Shown: piece by piece, positions 56,159 to 64,000 of the stretch
How positions within the stretch are numbered: position 1 is the stretch's first letter
Layout: each line of letters begins with the position of its first letter
From: Pseudoalteromonas sp. P1-9
GTDB taxonomy: Bacteria > Pseudomonadota > Gammaproteobacteria > Enterobacterales > Alteromonadaceae
NCBI RefSeq assembly: GCF_001399975.1
Contig: NZ_LKBD01000025.1
Location: forward strand, 1-64,000
DNA length: 64,000 nucleotides
Direction: 5' to 3'
The notes under the pieces: model-generated
Seen by the model: the letters and a program-made list of their open reading frames with translations, nothing else
The model's database searches: none
Told to the model about the DNA's origin: nothing
Translations under genes and position numbers: made by a program

Positions 56159-56740
56159 ATGACCGAATACCTACTGTTACTCATTGCCACAGTATTAGTA
56201 AACAACTTTGTTTTGGTACAATTTTTAGGCCTGTGCCCGTTTATGGGTGTGTCTGGTAAGTTGGATACCGCAATTGGTATGTCTCTTGCGACCACTTTTG
56301 TACTCACTTTGGCATCAGTCACCAGTTACCTCGTAAATCAATATATTCTTATACCGCTCGAGCTCACCTTTCTGCGCACTATGAGCTTTATTTTAGTGAT
56401 CGCAGTTGTTGTGCAATTTACCGAAATGGTGGTACGTAAAACCAGCCCGACATTGTATCGCTTACTGGGTATATTCTTACCGTTAATCACCACCAACTGT
56501 GCAGTACTTGGCGTAGCATTATTAAACACCCGTGAGCAACACTCATTTTTACAATCGGCAATTTACGGCTTTGGCGCCGCAGTCGGTTTTTCATTGGTAC
56601 TTGTTTTATTTGCCGCAATGCGCGAGCGTTTAGCGGCAGCGGACGTACCAGCCCCATTTAAAGGCGCGTCTATCGCCATGATCACAGCCGGTTTAATGTC
56701 GTTGGCATTTCTTGGCTTCACCGGACTGGTAAAACTGTAA
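56159..56740 (+). CDS. rsxA: Electron transport complex subunit RsxA (RnfA)
   Basis: The start [21 protein letters not shown] at 56159 gives 193 residues, exactly the E. coli length. Six transmembrane helices, with [11 protein letters not shown] and [11 protein letters not shown] carrying the cysteines that bind the intramembrane [2Fe-2S] cluster shared with RsxE. Part of the Na+/H+-translocating ferredoxin:NAD+ oxidoreductase (Rnf), which in E. coli keeps SoxR reduced. First gene of rsxABCDGE–nth; the upstream in-frame start at 56099 is rejected. Confidence 0.97.
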   Translation: MTEYLLLLIATVLVNNFVLVQFLGLCPFMGVSGKLDTAIGMSLATTFVLTLASVTSYLVNQYILIPLELTFLRTMSFILVIAVVVQFTEMVVRKTSPTLYRLLGIFLPLITTNCAVLGVALLNTREQHSFLQSAIYGFGAAVGFSLVLVLFAAMRERLAAADVPAPFKGASIAMITAGLMSLAFLGFTGLVKL

Positions 56741-57295
56741 ATGACTTTATTCTATGCCCTGCTCGCCTTAGGCGGTTTAGCGCTGTTATTTGGCGCAATT
56801 CTTGGCTTTGCAGCAATTCGCTATAAAATTGAAGGCAACCCTATCGTCGAACAAATCGATGAAATACTACCGCAAACGCAATGCGGTCAGTGTGGCTACC
56901 CTGGCTGTCGCCCTTATGCAGAAGCCATTGCTAACGGTGATGACGTTAACAAGTGCCCACCGGGAGGCGAAGCAACAGTACAAAAGCTCGCGGATTTAAT
57001 GGGGGTTGAAGCCAAACCGCTTGCTGGCGGCGAAGAAAAAGAACCGATTAAAACGGTTGCCTACATTCGAGAAGATGAATGTATTGGCTGTACTAAATGC
57101 ATTCAAGCGTGTCCTGTTGATGCCATTGTCGGCGCAACACGCCAAATGCACACGGTATTAATTGACGAATGTACAGGATGCGATCTGTGCGTTGAACCTT
57201 GTCCGGTAGACTGCATCGACATGGTGCCCGTTAAAACCACAAGTAAAAACTGGAAATGGGACTTACAAGCCATTCCAGTAACAAATATCGATTAG
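56741..57295 (+). CDS. rsxB: Electron transport complex subunit RsxB (RnfB)
   Basis: A 184-residue protein with an N-terminal membrane anchor (about residues 3-25), the 4Fe-4S domain [14 protein letters not shown]...KCPPGG, and two ferredoxin clusters [14 protein letters not shown] and [14 protein letters not shown]. It accepts electrons from ferredoxin and passes them into the complex. It starts directly after the rsxA stop with no gap. Confidence 0.97.
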   Translation: MTLFYALLALGGLALLFGAILGFAAIRYKIEGNPIVEQIDEILPQTQCGQCGYPGCRPYAEAIANGDDVNKCPPGGEATVQKLADLMGVEAKPLAGGEEKEPIKTVAYIREDECIGCTKCIQACPVDAIVGATRQMHTVLIDECTGCDLCVEPCPVDCIDMVPVKTTSKNWKWDLQAIPVTNID

Positions 57296-57304
57296 AGGTT
57301 GTTG

Positions 57305-59851
57305 GTGGAATCTATTTTAGAACAAATTGAACGTGGTAAGCTTTGGTCGATACCGGGTGGTGTGCACCCTGCCCCGAATAAAGCGAGTTCAACACAACAA
57401 CCAATTAAGCGCTTGCCGTTACCTGAAAGTTTAACCATTCCGCTTAAGCAACACATTGGCGATAACGGGCGTTTGCTCGTTAAAACGGGTGATCGTGTAT
57501 TAAAAGGTCAAGCCTTGACCGAACCCGCTGGCCACTGGAGCGTACCTGTACACGCGCCAACCTCTGGTACTATCAGCGAAATCGCGATGAAGCCAACCAC
57601 ACACCCAAGTGCATTGCCTGAGCCGAGTGTCGTATTACTACCAGATGGTGAAGACACATGGTGTGAACTATCTCCATGGCCTGACTTTTATGCCAAATCT
57701 GACCAAGAGATTGTAACCCGTATTCACAATGCAGGTATCAGTGGTATGGGCGGTGCGGGTTTTCCTGCGTATGTTAAAGCCCAGCCTAAAAATGAAATTG
57801 AATTTCTAATCATTAACGGTGTTGAATGCGAGCCATATATCAGCGCCGATGACATGCTGATGCGTGAGCATGCTAGCGAGTTAATTAAAGGCATTGAGGT
57901 ATTACGCAAGCTTTATCAGCCAACCAAGATTCTAATTGGCATTGAAGATGATAAGCCTGAAGCGATCGCTGCACTGAAAAAAGCGTGTGAAAATGACCAC
58001 TATACACAAGTATGTCCGGTGCCAACTAAATACCCATCGGGCGGTGAAAAGCAACTTATTCAGCTGTTAACGTCAAAACACGTACCACAAGGTGGGATCC
58101 CATCTGATATTGGTATGGTGGTACATAATGTCGGCACTATTTTCGCTATTTATCAGGCCATATACGAAGGCAAACCGCTGATTGAGCGTGTTGTAACGGT
58201 AACGGGTGAAACAATTTCAACACCCGGGAATGTTTGGAGTTTACTCGGTACACCAATCAAGCTCTTGCTCGAACAAAGCGGCTTTCAGCCACAGCAGTGG
58301 CAACGTGTAATTATGGGTGGTCCAATGATGGGCTTTACCTTACCGAGCGTACGCCTTCCAATAATAAAAACAAGTAACTGCGTGCTCGCGCCGAGCGAAC
58401 ATGAAATGCCGATGCCCGGTGAAGAAAAAGCCTGTATTCGCTGCAGTGCGTGCGCCGACGCTTGCCCTGCTACGCTACTACCACAGCAGCTACAATGGTT
58501 TGCCAAAAGTAAAGAATACGACAAGTTAGAAGAACATAACTTATTTGACTGCATTGAATGCGGTGCGTGTGCCTATGTGTGTCCAAGTGAAATTCCACTG
58601 GTGCAATATTACCGTGTTGCCAAGGCAGAAATTCGTCAAGAGCGCGAAGATAAGATTAAAGCCGAACGTGCCAAAGAGCGTTTTGAAGCACGTAATGAAC
58701 GTTTGAAGCGCGAACAAGAAGAACGCCAAAACCGACACAAACGCGCGGCAACACGAACGAACGATGACGCTAAGTCGAAAGTTGAAGAAGCCTCGAAACG
58801 AGTTTCGTCAAATGATAAAAGTGCAGCTGTTCAAGCAGCTTTAGCGCGCGCTAAAGCAAAACGTTCAGATAATGGTGAGCCAGATAATTCTGAAATGGCA
58901 AAGCTGCGTGAAGAACGAAAAGCACAAGCTCGCGCATATAAAGAAGAAAAACCAGCAGCGACAAGTAAAGACAGTAAAAAAGATGCCGTTGCAGCTGCAA
59001 TAGCACGTGCAAAAGCGAAAAAAGCTGAGCAAACAAACGAGCAAGATATAAAAGATAATACGAGCGACCCGCGTAAAGCAGCCGTCGCCGCAGCCATTGC
59101 ACGCGCCAAAGCAAAGAAAGAAGCGAAAGGCTCCGATGACGTTGCCAATAATGGCGCTACTAATGAAACGGACACATCGAGCGATAACGATCCACGTAAA
59201 GCCGCTGTTGCGGCTGCTATTGCTCGTGCAAAGGCTAAAAAGGCTGCACAGCAGGCTGAAGAACCATCAACTGAAGCGTTTGATGAAACCAAAACTCAAG
59301 ACGCAGATGAAAGCGCCAGTGATGATCCGCGTAAAGCCGCTGTTGCCGCTGCTATCGCTCGTGCAAAAGCCAAAAAGGCTGCAAAGCAGGCTAAAGAATC
59401 ACCAGTTGAAGCGCTTGACGAAACCAAGGCTCAAAACGCAGACGAAAGCACCAGTGATGATCCACGTAAAGCAGCTGTTGCCGCTGCTATCGCTCGTGCA
59501 AAAGCCAAAAAGGCAGCAAAGCAGGCTGAAGAATCATCAGTTGAAGCGCTTGACGAAACCAAAGCTCAAGACGCAAACGAAAACGAAAACACCAATGATG
59601 ATCCGCGTAAAGCCGCAGTCGCTGCTGCGATTGCTCGTGCAAAGGCCAAAAAAGCAGCCAAGCAAGCGGCTGAGCAAAACGACATACCACAATCTAACGA
59701 TAACGATGTGGAGCAACAAGATAACCTAGCTGCAGTTGAGACAACTGAGAAACCAAAACTCGATGCTGAAGCGAAGAAAAAGGCAGCGATAGCCGCTGCA
59801 ATCGCAAAGGCTAAAGCCAAAAAAGCGCAACAAGATAAAGGGTCGGAATAA
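57305..59851 (+). CDS. rsxC: Electron transport complex subunit RsxC (RnfC), repeat-extended C-terminus
   Basis: GTG at 57305 is the preferred start: AGAGG lies 7 bases upstream, while TTG codons at 57299 and 57302 are too close to it. The 848-residue product has the NADH/flavin domain (GMGGAGFPAYVKA, GVECEPYISADD), the two clusters CIRCSACADACP and CIECGACAYVCP, then about 390 residues of Ala/Lys-rich repeats. The unit AAVAAAIARAKAKK recurs about eight times, with a 45-residue period in the best-preserved part. E. coli RsxC has a shorter version of this tail. The repeats probably form a long helix. Confidence 0.95.
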   Translation: MESILEQIERGKLWSIPGGVHPAPNKASSTQQPIKRLPLPESLTIPLKQHIGDNGRLLVKTGDRVLKGQALTEPAGHWSVPVHAPTSGTISEIAMKPTTHPSALPEPSVVLLPDGEDTWCELSPWPDFYAKSDQEIVTRIHNAGISGMGGAGFPAYVKAQPKNEIEFLIINGVECEPYISADDMLMREHASELIKGIEVLRKLYQPTKILIGIEDDKPEAIAALKKACENDHYTQVCPVPTKYPSGGEKQLIQLLTSKHVPQGGIPSDIGMVVHNVGTIFAIYQAIYEGKPLIERVVTVTGETISTPGNVWSLLGTPIKLLLEQSGFQPQQWQRVIMGGPMMGFTLPSVRLPIIKTSNCVLAPSEHEMPMPGEEKACIRCSACADACPATLLPQQLQWFAKSKEYDKLEEHNLFDCIECGACAYVCPSEIPLVQYYRVAKAEIRQEREDKIKAERAKERFEARNERLKREQEERQNRHKRAATRTNDDAKSKVEEASKRVSSNDKSAAVQAALARAKAKRSDNGEPDNSEMAKLREERKAQARAYKEEKPAATSKDSKKDAVAAAIARAKAKKAEQTNEQDIKDNTSDPRKAAVAAAIARAKAKKEAKGSDDVANNGATNETDTSSDNDPRKAAVAAAIARAKAKKAAQQAEEPSTEAFDETKTQDADESASDDPRKAAVAAAIARAKAKKAAKQAKESPVEALDETKAQNADESTSDDPRKAAVAAAIARAKAKKAAKQAEESSVEALDETKAQDANENENTNDDPRKAAVAAAIARAKAKKAAKQAAEQNDIPQSNDNDVEQQDNLAAVETTEKPKLDAEAKKKAAIAAAIAKAKAKKAQQDKGSE
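59189..59690 (+). repeat. Tandem DNA repeat in rsxC (period 135-141 bp)
   Basis: GATCC(G/A)CGTAAAGC recurs at 59189, 59324, 59459 and 59600, giving periods of 135, 135 and 141 bp (45-47 codons). The units are highly alike, so copy number may vary by slippage or recombination. Confidence 0.85.
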
Positions 59852-59852
59852 C

Positions 59853-60908
59853 GTGCAATTATCCTTAAGCAGCTCGCCACACAAACACAGCCATAAGTCG
59901 CTCGGTGCACTTATGCTCAAAGTTGCCTTTGCAGCAAGCCTTGGCATTGCCTGTCAGGCTTACTTTTTTGGCTTTGGTGTAATTATTCAATTATTGCTAG
60001 CAATTATCACGGCAATTGCCGCCGAAGCTTTTGTGCTAAAACTGCGTAAGCGTAATATAAAATCAGCGTTAAGCGATTATAGCGCGGTACTTACTGCCGT
60101 GTTACTTGCTATCAGTATACCGCCGCTTGCGCCTTGGTGGGTGATTGTTATTGGTACCGCATTTGCCATTATTTTCGTTAAACAACTGTATGGTGGCCTT
60201 GGTTTTAATTTATTTAACCCAGCTATGGCAGGCTACGTGCTGTTGCTAATTTCATTTCCGGTGCAAATGACAACATGGTCTCCTCCTATTGAACTTGCTT
60301 TCAATCAACACACTCTGTTAGATGAGATTAGCGTGATCTTTACCGGCATAACCCAAAGCGGCCTAACAACCGAGCAATTAAGACTCGGCGTGGATGGCGT
60401 GTCTATGGCAACCCCTCTTGATACGCTAAAAATTAGTCTTAGCAAAGGGCTCACTACATCAGAAAGCTTACAAAACCCAATTTTTGGCGAATTTGCCGGA
60501 ATCGGTTGGCAATGGATTAACCTAGGATACCTGCTAGGCGGCATTTATTTATTAAAAGCGCGGGTTATTAACTGGCATATTCCTGTGAGCTTTTTAGCTA
60601 GCCTTGCGATTTGTGCCAGCATCGGTGTAATGCTTCACCCAGGTGTTAGCACCGGTCCCGTGCTTCACTTGTTTAGTGGCGCAACTATGTTAGCCGCATT
60701 TTTTATTGCCACCGATCCTGTATCTGCGTCCACAACAAACAAAGGCCGTTTAATTTATGGTGCATTAATTGGTCTACTGGTGTACCTGATTCGCACTTAT
60801 GGCGGATACCCTGATGCTGTTGCGTTCTCAGTATTGTTACTCAATATGGCGGTGCCTTTAATTGACTTCTACACGCAGCCAAAAGTGTATGGCGCTAAGG
60901 AGCAATAA
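59853..60908 (+). CDS. rsxD: Electron transport complex subunit RsxD (RnfD)
   Basis: A 351-residue membrane protein starting at GTG 59853 with GGTCGGAA ahead. About ten hydrophobic segments; the covalent FMN attachment threonine is Thr187 in GVSMATPLD, the same number as in other RnfD proteins. GGLGFNLFNPAMAGY and FIATDPVSASTTNKGR are further signatures. Its last base overlaps the rsxG ATG. Confidence 0.96.
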   Translation: MQLSLSSSPHKHSHKSLGALMLKVAFAASLGIACQAYFFGFGVIIQLLLAIITAIAAEAFVLKLRKRNIKSALSDYSAVLTAVLLAISIPPLAPWWVIVIGTAFAIIFVKQLYGGLGFNLFNPAMAGYVLLLISFPVQMTTWSPPIELAFNQHTLLDEISVIFTGITQSGLTTEQLRLGVDGVSMATPLDTLKISLSKGLTTSESLQNPIFGEFAGIGWQWINLGYLLGGIYLLKARVINWHIPVSFLASLAICASIGVMLHPGVSTGPVLHLFSGATMLAAFFIATDPVSASTTNKGRLIYGALIGLLVYLIRTYGGYPDAVAFSVLLLNMAVPLIDFYTQPKVYGAKEQ

Positions 60909-61546
60909 TGTTATCTAAATCAATTTCTAAAAACGCACTAATTTTAGGCGCGTTTGCAATTGCCAGCACTGCGGTAGTAACCCTAACTTACATCGCAACT
61001 AAGCCTGCAATTGAACACAATAAACAGCAAAAACTAATGACAACATTAGGCCAAGTTATTAGTAAAAATGACTACGACAACACACTTTATTTAGACTGTG
61101 CGCAGATTAAAGAAGATTATTTAAATCACGCGAGTGTTACCAAAGTGTATCGCGCTAAAAGTGGTGATAAGCCAGTTGCGGTGGTTCTGCAATCAACTGC
61201 ACCAGATGGTTATAGTGGTAATATTGAAATTCTTTCTGCCATTTATATTGATGGCACAATAGCTGGTGTACGCGTTATTGAACACAAGGAAACGCCAGGG
61301 CTTGGTGATAAGGTAGAAATTCGTCGATCAGACTGGATAACCAGTTTTGATGGCAAACGCCCTGCTTCAATTAAAGATACGTCATGGGCAGTAAAAAAAG
61401 ATGGTGGTCAATTTGACGCATTTACAGGTGCAACAATCACGCCTCGCGCCGTGATTAATGCCGTTAAACGTGCAAGTCTTTATACCCAAAATCAGCATCA
61501 AGCACTGTTTAATCAAGATAATTTATGCGGAGTAAATAATGACTGA
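60908..61546 (+). CDS. rsxG: Electron transport complex subunit RsxG (RnfG)
   Basis: A 212-residue protein with one N-terminal anchor (about residues 9-30) and a periplasmic FMN-binding domain. [13 protein letters not shown] and the flavinylation motif FTGATIT, with Thr176 as the FMN acceptor, are intact. It overlaps the rsxE start by 8 bases. Confidence 0.96.
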   Translation: MLSKSISKNALILGAFAIASTAVVTLTYIATKPAIEHNKQQKLMTTLGQVISKNDYDNTLYLDCAQIKEDYLNHASVTKVYRAKSGDKPVAVVLQSTAPDGYSGNIEILSAIYIDGTIAGVRVIEHKETPGLGDKVEIRRSDWITSFDGKRPASIKDTSWAVKKDGGQFDAFTGATITPRAVINAVKRASLYTQNQHQALFNQDNLCGVNND

Positions 61547-62237
61547 ACAACTGCGCGATATAATTAACCAAGGACTGTGGAAAAATAACCCAGCATTGGT
61601 ACAACTACTTGGTTTATGCCCATTACTGGCAGTATCGGCGACCGTAACCAATGCTCTTGGTTTAGGATTAGCAACCTTGTTTGTATTGTTAGGGTCAAAC
61701 GTCACCGTAGCAATAGTACGTGAATGGGTGCCAAAAGAAATTCGTATTCCGGTATTTGTGATGATCATCGCCGCATTTGTGACAATGATTGAACTTTTAA
61801 TGAATGCCTTTAGTCACGAGCTGTATTTATCACTGGGTATTTTTATCCCATTAATCGTTACCAACTGCGCGATAATTGGCCGTGCCGAGGCATTTGCCTC
61901 TAAAAATTCTGTACCACTAGCCGCATTTGATGGTTTGATGATGGGACTCGGTTTTCTTGCTGTGTTAGTGCTATTGGGCGCTATGCGTGAATTATTAGGA
62001 CAAGGTACTTTGTTTGATGGTGCACATTTACTGCTGGGGGATTGGGCAAAAGTGTTACGCATTGAAATAATGCAAACCGAAACAAAGTTTTTACTTGCGA
62101 TTCTCTCGCCAGGTGCTTTCTTAGGCATGGGCTTGCTTATTGCGTTAAAAAATTACATTGACGCCAAACAGCAATCACAACAAGACGAACCAATTACTGA
62201 AAAAGCGCCTCGCGCACGTGTCACAAGCCTGGACTAA
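61539..62237 (+). CDS. rsxE: Electron transport complex subunit RsxE (RnfE)
   Basis: A 232-residue, six-helix membrane protein, paralogous to Rsx[19 protein letters not shown] and [18 protein letters not shown] carry the conserved cysteines and the fold signature. It completes the six-subunit Rnf complex and ends 4 bases before nth. Confidence 0.96.
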   Translation: MTEQLRDIINQGLWKNNPALVQLLGLCPLLAVSATVTNALGLGLATLFVLLGSNVTVAIVREWVPKEIRIPVFVMIIAAFVTMIELLMNAFSHELYLSLGIFIPLIVTNCAIIGRAEAFASKNSVPLAAFDGLMMGLGFLAVLVLLGAMRELLGQGTLFDGAHLLLGDWAKVLRIEIMQTETKFLLAILSPGAFLGMGLLIALKNYIDAKQQSQQDEPITEKAPRARVTSLD

Positions 62238-62241
62238 GTAA

Positions 62242-62874
62242 ATGAATAAAACAAAACGCCGCGAAATATTAGAGCGTTTACGCGCCGATAACCCACAGCC
62301 TAAATCTGAATTAGAATATTCAAATCCGTTTGAATTATTGGTTGCAGTAACCTTATCGGCACAAGCAACCGATGTTGGCGTAAACAAAGCTACACGCAAA
62401 CTGTTTCCAGTAGCAAACACACCCGAAGCTATTGTGGCATTAGGTGTTGATGGCCTCAAAGAATACATAAAAACCATAGGCCTTTATAACTCCAAAGCTA
62501 ACAATGTTTATAAGTTAAGCCAAATCTTAATTGAAAAACACAATAGCCAGGTACCTGAAAGCTTAGAAGCTCTCGTTGCTCTCCCCGGTGTTGGTCGTAA
62601 AACGGCTAATGTTGTTTTAAATTGCGCGTTCGGCTGGCCTACAATTGCAGTCGACACCCATATATTCCGTGTATCAAACCGCACCAAATTTGCCATGGGT
62701 AAAGACGTTGATAAAGTTGAAGCAAAACTTGAAAAAGTCGTACCAAAAGAATTTAAAGTCGATGTACACCACTGGTTAATTTTACACGGCCGTTATGTCT
62801 GTGTAGCTCGAAAACCTAAATGCGGCAGCTGTATTATTGAAGATTTGTGTGAGTTTAAAGATAAAACTAGCTAA
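62242..62874 (+). CDS. nth: Endonuclease III
   Basis: A 210-residue DNA glycosylase/AP lyase for oxidised pyrimidines. The HhH motif LPGVGRKTANVVL supplies the catalytic Lys120, Asp138 is in VDTHIFRV, and the C-terminal [4Fe-4S] ligands follow C-x6-C-x2-C-x5-C (CVARKPKCGSCIIEDLC). Both catalytic positions have the E. coli numbering. nth following rsxE is conserved in gammaproteobacteria. Confidence 0.98.
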   Translation: MNKTKRREILERLRADNPQPKSELEYSNPFELLVAVTLSAQATDVGVNKATRKLFPVANTPEAIVALGVDGLKEYIKTIGLYNSKANNVYKLSQILIEKHNSQVPESLEALVALPGVGRKTANVVLNCAFGWPTIAVDTHIFRVSNRTKFAMGKDVDKVEAKLEKVVPKEFKVDVHHWLILHGRYVCVARKPKCGSCIIEDLCEFKDKTS

Positions 62875-62906
62875 GCCAATTTAACTACATACTAATTGTT
62901 AGTGTC

Positions 62907-62940
62907 AAAAAGCCATAAAGATATCTTCATGGCTTTATTT
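62907..62940 (+). terminator. Terminator of the rsx–nth operon
   Basis: AGCCAT-A-AAGAT/ATCTT-C-ATGGCT stem with an A-run before and TTTATTT after, about 35 bases past the nth stop; it may also serve the leftward gene ending at 62949. Confidence 0.75.
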
Positions 62941-62948
62941 ATAAGTCA

Positions 62949-63842
62949 TCAGAGCGAAATCGGTCCACCACTTAACACTTGTAACAAAAATGGGGTCAAC
63001 CCTACTACACCGACTAACATCAAGACTGTAAGCAAGACCAACAGAGCAGTTGCCAAAAGTTTTAATTTATGCCCCTTCTTTTTATCTGCAATAAAATAAA
63101 GTTCAGCCATGCCTAATGGCAGTAAAAAGCATGCAAATGTCCAAATAGTGAAAAAGATATCACCAAAGGCCGGGTTACCACCCAGCATGGTACCCGTAAT
63201 CAAGTAACTAAATAGGCCAACCCGCAAAAACCACTGCGCATTTGATACTAAGAATAGTCTTACTGCCCATTTTCGATGATTATTAAACTGCTTAGCTCGT
63301 GCAGTTTTTACCGTCAGGTAAGCAAAGCCCAAAATGAGAAACCCATTCACGGATGTTCCTATTGCTGCCAGTAGATCAGGGCTAGCACCACGTACCCAAG
63401 TTAAATAAAAGCCCGATAATGCAAGACCAAAAACGATGACTAAATAGATATAACCATTTATTTTGTGAAACTTGGGTGCCACAGCTCTTAATTTTGGCAC
63501 AAGCTGTAATGCACCACCAAAGGCGACAATACCCGCACCAATCGCATGCACAGCAAACACCGTATTCCCCATGGTATCACCCACTTTGAAAGGTGCGCTT
63601 CCCATAGCTTCCCATCGGTTCCAAATTTCAATATTGTCGTTTATGACAGAAAACCCATAAAACGCCATAATGTAATAAAAGAAAAACCACTGCCCCAACA
63701 AGATCGCAATAAACCAAAATATCGCTGAATATTTAAATAGCAAATTAATCATCTTGCGCTGTGTTGTTTTCACAGTGTTAGATTTATGCTGTGCACTTAT
63801 CTCGTTTTTAAGCGCCGATAAATTATCTGTTGACGAAGTCAT
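62949..63842 (-). CDS. DUF2306 membrane protein
   Basis: A 297-residue protein with about eight hydrophobic segments after a polar 30-residue N-terminus. The block VHAIGAGIVAFGGALQLVPKLRAVAPKFHKINGYIYL is the DUF2306 signature, with conserved histidines in the first two membrane regions. FNNHRKWAVRLFLVSNAQWFLRVG is the second conserved block. Function is unknown. It follows an AraC-type gene in the same direction, which may regulate it. Confidence 0.8.
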   Translation of the reverse strand: MTSSTDNLSALKNEISAQHKSNTVKTTQRKMINLLFKYSAIFWFIAILLGQWFFFYYIMAFYGFSVINDNIEIWNRWEAMGSAPFKVGDTMGNTVFAVHAIGAGIVAFGGALQLVPKLRAVAPKFHKINGYIYLVIVFGLALSGFYLTWVRGASPDLLAAIGTSVNGFLILGFAYLTVKTARAKQFNNHRKWAVRLFLVSNAQWFLRVGLFSYLITGTMLGGNPAFGDIFFTIWTFACFLLPLGMAELYFIADKKKGHKLKLLATALLVLLTVLMLVGVVGLTPFLLQVLSGGPISL

Positions 63843-63902
63843 ACCTTATCCCTCTGTTCGAAATTATTTGAATAAGATTGTGCTAAGACAGGGATTATTT
63901 GT

Positions 63903-63926
63903 CGTCCGAATGGGCATATTCGGACG
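63903..63926. promoter_or_regulatory. Inverted repeat between the AraC-type gene and DUF2306
   Basis: CGTCCGAAT-GGGCAT-ATTCGGACG, a perfect 9-bp repeat 60 bases upstream of the DUF2306 ATG and just past the stop of the upstream gene. It has no T-run, so it may be an operator rather than a terminator. Confidence 0.45.
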
Positions 63927-63932
63927 AATTCG

Positions 63933-64000
63933 TCATAAATTTGTTTGCTTTTTAGTCAACAATGCTTTTTTATAAGCTGTCGGAGTGGTCCCCGTCATTG
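63933..64000 (-). CDS. AraC-family transcriptional regulator, 3' end only
   Basis: On the minus strand, codons running in from the window edge read MTGTTPTAYKKALLTKKQTNL then TGA at 63935-63933. The TGTTPTAYKK pattern is the typical last helix of AraC/XylS DNA-binding domains (TGxSPxxYR). The rest of the gene lies beyond the window. It is upstream of, and co-directional with, DUF2306. Confidence 0.6.
   Translation of the reverse strand, partial: MTGTTPTAYKKALLTKKQTNL

Noticed and set aside
58831..59910. Large ORFs on both strands over the rsxC tail
   Set aside because: They arise from the Ala/Lys-rich codon repeats of rsxC, have low-complexity products (Leu/Lys or Ala/Phe-rich) and no start signals of their own.

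Overview
The window is a gammaproteobacterial chromosome segment with moderately low GC. Gene content and order (topA–sohB–yciK, bepA–yfgD, yqcA–truC–yqcC–csrB–syd–queF, tamA–tamB, recR–htpG–adk, rsxABCDGE–nth) point to the Alteromonadales, most likely Pseudoalteromonas or a close marine relative. That placement is an inference from synteny and protein style; no 16S gene is present. No phage, insertion sequence, CRISPR array or integron was seen. Nearly all of it is vertically inherited core chromosome.

Layout. 0–1.4 kb: an apparently N-terminally truncated zinc-dependent phospholipase C-like gene and a small lipoprotein. 1.4–14.9 kb: topA, a 1002-residue Ig-like lipoprotein, a Na+/H+-dicarboxylate/amino-acid symporter, sohB, a VolA/Pla-1-type lipoprotein lipase, yciK, perM and a TusA-like gene. 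15–18.5 kb: an operon with an unknown protein, bepA, an ArsC-family reductase, a WrbA-like flavoprotein and a DUF2069 membrane protein. 18.5–26 kb: yqcA, truC, yqcC, DUF3549, DUF3301, a CsrB-family sRNA on the minus strand, GNAT, DUF2789, DUF2310, syd and queF. 26–36.5 kb: cyclophilin, tamB, tamA, an RraB-like gene, a diguanylate cyclase with a CheC-type response regulator, an exported Tpx and adk. 36.8–44.4 kb: a CstA-family transporter, htpG, a membrane-anchored double-domain protein, recR, a PadR/permease-prefix pair and a small secreted protein. 44.5–52.1 kb: an NtrC-type two-component system, a PspB-like protein, a methyltransferase, uvrB and a MATE exporter. 52.1–53.5 kb: a 1.3 kb non-coding AT-rich stretch. 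53.4–53.9 kb: four identical tRNA-Asn genes behind a near-consensus promoter. 53.9–63.9 kb: a degenerate GGDEF/EAL protein resembling CsrD, rsxABCDGE–nth, a DUF2306 membrane protein and the 3' end of an AraC-family regulator.

The most informative non-coding element is at about 21.65–22.05 kb. Read on the minus strand it has about 25 GGA motifs, many in the loops of short hairpins, plus an intrinsic terminator and an upstream promoter. That is the architecture of a CsrB/RsmZ sponge RNA for CsrA, and it sits in the same yqcC–syd neighbourhood as E. coli csrB. A CsrD-like protein, the factor that targets CsrB for decay in E. coli, is encoded 32 kb away in the same window. A second regulatory find is a self-contained circuit at 43.8–47.4 kb: a histidine kinase and a sigma-54 activator diverge from a secreted-protein gene that has a near-consensus sigma-54 promoter, with two palindromes at enhancer distance upstream.
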